Part shown: in pieces, positions 59,101 to 64,000 of the stretch
Position numbering within the stretch: position 1 is the stretch's first letter
Layout: the number at the start of each line of letters is the position of its first letter
Assembly (NCBI RefSeq): GCF_036711975.1
Contig: NC_091971.1
Location: 19,103,501 to 19,167,500 of the forward strand
Direction: 5' to 3'
Length of the DNA: 64,000 nucleotides
Source of the DNA: Onthophagus taurus
Lineage: Eukaryota > Arthropoda > Insecta > Coleoptera > Scarabaeidae
The notes under the pieces: generated by a model
Seen by the model: only the letters and a program-made list of their open reading frames with translations
What the model was told of the DNA's origin: nothing
Database searches by the model: none
Position numbers and translations under genes: made by a program

Positions 59101-59725
59101 TAGTTTTAATTGTTATTCAGCGGTAGACTGTTGTATATAGAACTAACAGTAGACCCAGAACTAGAAACATTTGGGTTTAGCCGCACGTCTCTTAAGACGG
59201 CTAAACCCGAATGTTTCTAGTTCTAGGTCTAGTATTAGTTATAATGTTAATTTTAGTTCTTGTTTTAGTTGTTATTCAGCGTTATACTATTGCATATTTC
59301 TCATTGAACTAAAACTAGAACTAACACTAGACCTAGAACTAGAAACGTTCGGGTTTAGCCATCTTAAGAGACGCACGGCTAAACCCGAAACTTTCTAGTT
59401 CTAGGTCTAGTGTTAGTTCTAGTGCAAGTGTTAGTTCTAGTTTTAATTGTTATTCGATATTAGATTCTAGAACTATACGGGTTTAGTAGTCTTAAGAGAC
59501 GCACGACTAAAGTCGACCAATACCTATATTTTATATTATGAACATTATGTCTCAAACTAATAACATTACAAAACACGACTAGAATAAATTAAGCATTTGC
59601 TAATTCAAAGTGTGAAAGTAAATGCTTACCTATATGTGACGTCACAAACGGGCCTTCGAAACTTGTGCACCTGTTCCCGGGATGTAGCAGTACTCTTAGA
59701 TTCTACCGTCCTTGGTATAAATACA

Positions 59726-61015
59726 GGGTGTCTCACAAAAAACGCCCCAAGCTGTAACTCTGTCATTTATATTCTGATCTTCATGAGCGAAGTATCAAAT
59801 GAAATGGTTTGATGAATGCTATGATTCATGCAACAAATAAATTTTTTCCAAGGCCATCTTCAATTTCAGGCGATTATTGACTTTTGTTTTTCAAATTGCT
59901 CGGTACGTTTTCCTTCACGCTATTGGATAGAGATTTGTTTTCTGAACCCATTGATGTACAATACATCAACATTAATTGTAATTATAGTAGAGAAAAACAT
60001 TAAAATACATTCCGAACATCGTCTTCGTCACTTCTGTAATACTGTAGTGTGCCATGGAAAAAAATAACACTCAAAACTGATAACAGTCATTAAATGTTAT
60101 ATCAATGCCCGAAGCAGTTGTAAATGATACTTAAAAGTTGTTTTTTTATTTATTCCATGGCACACTACAGTATAACACAAGTAACTTTAAGAGAATGTTA
60201 GGAAACTATTTTAATGTTTTTCGATGTGGTTTTCACTAATATTTATCAAATTTTATGGTGATTAAGGGTCTGTGAAGTAAATAGTACCGTTCCACTTAAC
60301 TTTTTTCAAAAATTACAAAAATATGTAACCACTGCAGATAACCCCCTCTAGCTTATTTGTTTTAAACTAAGCGGTCTTGCTGAAAATATCTTTTAAAACA
60401 GCATGAAATGCTCTTTCAAACAAGACCAAAAATATTCAAATCGGTTAAATGGTCCAGGAGGTATTAAAATTTAAACATTTGAAAACGCATTGGCCTCCCT
60501 GTCCCTTATTATGACAGATATACAGAAATATCGCAAAACAAAAGCGATGCGGTATTATCCAAGCTACTAAATGATGTTGTCAAAGTTATAGCTCATCATC
60601 TAACTTTCTGAGATAGCGGGAATTTTATTACAATTTACAATTTTCAGCTATTTCTCTTGCCCACTTTGCTTATAAGGGCTTTTTTCCCAAACCTATAGGT
60701 CTTACTGTTGTCGAGATACAGCCGCTCCGTACCCTTAACGGGACACACTGTATACAGGTGTCTTTTTTCTGCAAAAATTACATTTAAAATGGATGTATAC
60801 AATCTCTATCCAATGACGTGAAGAAAAATATACACAATTTGAAAAACAAAAGTTAATAATTGTTTGAAATTGAAGATGGTGTTGGAAAAAATTTATTTGT
60901 AGCATGAATCATAGTATTTATAAAACCATTTTATTTGATACCTGGGTCATGAAAATTGGAATGTAAATAACAGAGTTACAGGTTAGGGCGTTTTTTGTGT
61001 GACACCCTATATAAA
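59726..61015. mobile_element. Non-autonomous element with ~210-bp TIRs
   Basis: Left ACAGGGTGTCTCACAAAAAA and right its counterpart TATAGGGTGTCACACAAAAAA (read on minus from 61015). Similarity persists through AACTCTGT-ATTTA-ATTC, ATGATTCATGC-ACAAATAAA and CAAATTG to about 59935 and 60805. The interior carries no open reading frame of note. Near 60720-60760 lies CCCTTAACGGGACACACTGTATAC, the kind of end motif found in related insect IS630-like elements, which suggests an older element inside. Confidence 0.82.
60039..60175. repeat. Inverted repeat nested inside the long-TIR element
   Basis: TACTGTAGTGTGCCATGGAA at 60040 and its reverse complement TTCCATGGCACACTACAGTA near 60150-60172, with AT-rich extensions on both inner sides (AAAAATAACAC / TATTTA). 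Loop about 80 nt. It is a small foldback insertion. Confidence 0.7.
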
Positions 61016-61238
61016 GCCAAGTAGACTGCATTGAATGGTGAATTTGTGTGCATTAAAATACACAGATCTCCAGAAAAAAGGGTGTTGATTGTTGTTGGAT
61101 ATCTGAGGTTATGTACAAGCAGAATGACAAGAAATTACAAGAAACTTTTTGGTTATTTTTGAACTTATGAGACACATATTATTTTGCTGTATTATATCTA
61201 TTTGATCATAAAGTACTACATTTATATTTACATAAATT

Positions 61239-62120
61239 ATACAGGGCGTTTCAGGAGGAATGGTACATACGTTAATATGTTATAGAGAAAAGTTCCTAAA
61301 AACATGTGCTCAATTCCCAAAGGTGTATAAGGTGCAAAGGTGCAATGCATAAACTGATTTATTTAAATGTGTACATAAAATATAGAAATTTGGACTTTAA
61401 AGGAAGGGTTGGAATATCTCACCACCTAACTCGATGCAGTTGGCTGATCTCTTGAAGATATCACGCACTATGCTGCGTAATTTATCCTGATGTGCCTTGA
61501 TGCGTACAGCACTGGCCGTAATACGAGCGATTAGCTCATCACGCGCGATATTACCCATCCACAAAATTCCAATCTCCTGGCAAAGTCTGTTGGATCAAGG
61601 TGTTGTACTGGTTGAACATGGAATGGATACTAGCCATGAGTAGGCAATGTTCTCCATACTTTTACATGAGGAACACCTAGATGAGCAGAAAGTCTTCTTG
61701 TACTGGTAGATGGACTGCGTTCGACCGACTGTAGAATTTGTTCAACTTCATTCCGACTTTGCACACCTGCACGTTGAGAATGAATACTTGTACTTAGAAC
61801 AGAACCGGTTTCATGCAATCTGTTGAATGTTCGAGTAAATGCTCTTGAATCTGGTAGCACTCGGTTAGAAAACCGTCTCCTATAGTCACGACGAGTAGTA
61901 CGTGCATTTCCATTGCAGAAACCGTAACAAATCACCATATCAGCAATGTCCGAATTTCTATATTTTGTGTACACATTTAAATAAATCAGTTTATGCATTA
62001 ACTGGCTGTATCTCAGTTACCTTTGAGAATTGAGCATATGCTTTTCGGAATTTTTCTGCTTAAAATGAACAAATCTATAATATATTAACGTATGTACCAT
62101 TCCTCATGAAACAGCCTGTA
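61239..62120 (-). mobile_element. IS630-like (DUF4817-type) element, internally deleted
   Basis: TIRs: left TACAGGGCGTTTCAGGAGGA, right (minus) TACAGGCTGTTTCATGAGGA. Both continue ATGGTACATACGTTAATAT..TATAGA and later CATAAACTGATTTATTTAAATGTGTACA-AAAATATAGAAATT, about 150-170 bp. The transposase reads inward from the right TIR (minus) and only its two ends survive. Confidence 0.85.
61390..61998 (-). pseudogene. DUF4817-type transposase, catalytic core deleted
   Basis: 61998-61630 encodes the N-terminus: NSDIADMVICYGFCNGNART, FSNRVLPDSRAFTRTFNRLHETGS and RSPSTSTRRLSAHLGVPHVKVW, the paired helix-turn-helix of the family. It then jumps to FARRLEFCGWV (61580 region) and, in another frame, RDELIARITASAVRI ... 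CIELGGEIFQP, the C-terminal end. The segment holding the DDE residues is missing, so it cannot be active. Confidence 0.8.
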
Positions 62121-62149
62121 TATCGGGTAGGCGGACCAACCAACCTTGC

Positions 62150-63900
62150 AATGCGACCCTAAGGATCTATTGTACCTCGATAGATAACGTAGTGAAATTT
62201 GATAAATTCCAAGTTAAGAGTCCAATGCTCTTAACGAACATTAATACCTTGCTCGGTGAAAACAGATCCTTTGGGGGAGATAAACTGCGACCTTAAATAT
62301 CGAGAATCTGATACGATTAACAGCAGGATAGTGGCATAAAACATGCTCAACCGTCTCCTCGTCCTCCGCACATAGTCGGGCATACAACATCGTCGGCTAG
62401 ACCCAACAATCCCTGAGCGATCTGGGACTCTAATCAGATAAACTCTATTATCACAACTCAGTGTGTTTAATGTTTTCTTACAGTCATTAACCAGAGCCGA
62501 AAAATCGTACTGTCATGTTCTTCACAATTCTCTCAAGAAGGATTTTAGCACTCATGTCAGTTGCAAATAATTCCGCCTGGAATACATTACAGTATGTACC
62601 CAGACTGTAAGCTCCAACCCCTTCCGGCGTTTTTGATCCATCTGCGAACAAGCAAATATCTGCCTGAACCAGAGAATTTTCGTTTTCGATCCAGAACTGC
62701 CGTTCAGGCAGTACAATCTGGATCGAGCATTAATCACTGATAGTGATCCCGCCAAATCTGATCGTATTCATAGCACGGTATTATAATGGCCTCCTGATCC
62801 CATTTGTCAGAACATGTCGGAACAGTTTTGATCAAATTGCTTAAATCTGTAAATGGTAGTTCTACCCACTTTCTCTATATGCAAATGCAAAGGAGATAGG
62901 AGAAGCAGAACATCCATTGCTGGAGTTGACGTTGTGCTTATCGCACCAGAGATTGCCAATCCAGCTATTCGTTGAATTCGTAAAAATTTACTGATAACTG
63001 AAGTCTGTCGGGCTTTCATATACCAGGCTGCTGCTCCGTGTGTGATCATAGGTTTAACCACAGTCACATAGAGCAAATACAGTCTTTCAGGGGATAGCCA
63101 CAAGGATAGTCTAGCTTTGTGTAAAATTCCCTGCAAATGTCCATTCCATGGGAGGGGTTTGTCTAGAATTACTCCTAGAGACTTCCTTTGAAAAAGGAAT
63201 TTCTTCAGCTTGGATAGTTGGGCGGATTAGTCCATCCAACTTTCGTCTTTTCACCGATTGTCGTTTGCGGGTTTATCGAGAGATTCTTTCCCTTACACCA
63301 AGCGCAAATTGTATCTAGGGTCTCTTTGGTGAGAGGAACACTAAGTTTATCGTCTGGGATAAATGCATCACAGACGTGCGGCCTGGGAATATCTCTCCCC
63401 TCGATCGTCTTAATCTGGACACCCTCTCATGGATGAAGGTTGTTGGCTGTATTCACAAGCCAGTCTCGAACCGAACATTTGTTCGCACACCCTCTTTTTA
63501 GATGTTGTCTACGGCTGAAATAACCTCCCTCCGTAGCAATCCCACCTGTTTTACATTGAACTGTTGGGCGGGGTAGTCTGGGTGGATTAATCTAACCCTT
63601 ATACCGCTCACAGCAGCTTTGTAGTTTCATAAGGCACCTCAGTCCCCATAACCTTGCGCAGGTTCCTTCTAGCAGACCCTGGCACCCGCAGGCGTTTTTG
63701 ATTTAGAGTTAGACTGTCTAGTGCCTTGACAGCGTCCTCATCTTCCTCCCCAACAGAGTGTAGAAGAACCTGCTCCTCTTCCAAAGAGAGAGAACTTGAG
63801 TTGGGCGAGGACGGCCCGGCTGCCACAAGTGTAGATTGTGATGGAGGGCTATCTTCCATCTTTTTTATTAGGATCGAGGTTTATCCCCCCTCGTCTAGGG
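62150..63900 (-). pseudogene. LOA-like LINE with a large internal deletion
   Basis: Read from the right: an ORF1 start (63859 down: SLSLEEEQVLLH, SLTLNQKRLRVPGSARRNLRKVM) and an ORF1 C-terminal part (ANNLHP.EGVQIKTIEGRDIPRPHV). This then passes directly into the RT palm (KETLDTICAWCKGKNLSINP, about 63330-63260). Next come YLGVILDK-like LGVILDKPLPWNGHLQ, the thumb (63136-62807), an RNase H piece (ICLFADGSKTPEGVGAYSLG, about 62650) and a Cys-rich tail (EDEETVEHVLCHYPAV, about 62350). The endonuclease and RT fingers are deleted. It may extend beyond 64000. Confidence 0.75.
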
Positions 63901-64000
63901 TTTTATTCTTACTGGGCGTCTCCATACAAATCCCACGAGTAGGGTAGCAAGGGTAGTCCATCGGGGCAGTGCTCCCATACCCCTATAAGCCTATTGGAAC

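Larger units (their letters stand above)
57262..59530. repeat. CTAG-rich palindromic element split by a transposon
   Basis: 57262-57308 (GGCTAAACCCGAAAC ... AGTGTTAGTTCTA) and 59101-59530 form one CTAG-rich foldback sequence interrupted at a TA. The right part has two GGCTAAACCCGAA / TTCGGGTTTAGCC arms and CTAGTTCTAGGTCTAG words, like the array at 14220-15970. Confidence 0.75.

Overview
This window is AT-rich nuclear DNA of an insect. The genes have spliceosomal introns with GT/AG borders, and their products match insect proteins: FACT subunit SPT16 (dre4), lysyl hydroxylase (Plod), oig-4-type Ig proteins, TIL-domain inhibitors and an eye-type G-protein beta subunit. Everything between exons is crowded with decayed transposable elements. 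A beetle or another TE-rich insect would fit, but the order is inference; nothing seen fixes it.

Layout. (1) 1-1348: intergenic, nothing recognised. (2) 1349-16708: SPT16 on the minus strand, three exons. The ~7.4 kb intron holds mariner, LINE, piggyBac and hAT debris in nested order. The ~4.6 kb intron holds a duplicated degenerate repeat and an array of CTAG-rich palindromes. (3) 16709-20691: promoter-side spacer and three minus-strand LINE fragments. (4) 20692-40777: a complete seven-exon Plod gene on the minus strand, with a possible second pair of first exons up to 41209. Its introns contain a Tigger element, a Harbinger remnant, a Ginger-like element and several LINEs. Intron 5 also carries two plus-strand genes for small secreted Ig-domain proteins related to oig-4. 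(5) 41210-55700: three related hAT elements carrying ~363-bp internal tandem repeats, LINE fragments, a Penelope-like fragment, two complete TIL inhibitor genes and one TIL remnant. (6) 56426-57177: the first three exons of a Gbeta76C-like gene on the plus strand; the rest must lie beyond the window. (7) 57178-64000: the start of its long intron, filled by a Tc1/mariner-like element with one in-frame stop, two long-TIR IS630-like elements and a LOA-like LINE.

Host functions. SPT16 is a nucleosome chaperone subunit. Plod hydroxylates (and may glucosylate) collagen lysines in the ER. The Ig and TIL proteins are secreted. The Gbeta subunit would act in phototransduction. They do not form a pathway. 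The most notable points are the nested Ig gene pair, the alternative signal-peptide exons of Plod, hAT elements carrying satellite-like arrays, and the transposons nested four deep. Exon borders were derived by hand from reading frame, splice signals and family similarity; no alignments were run.
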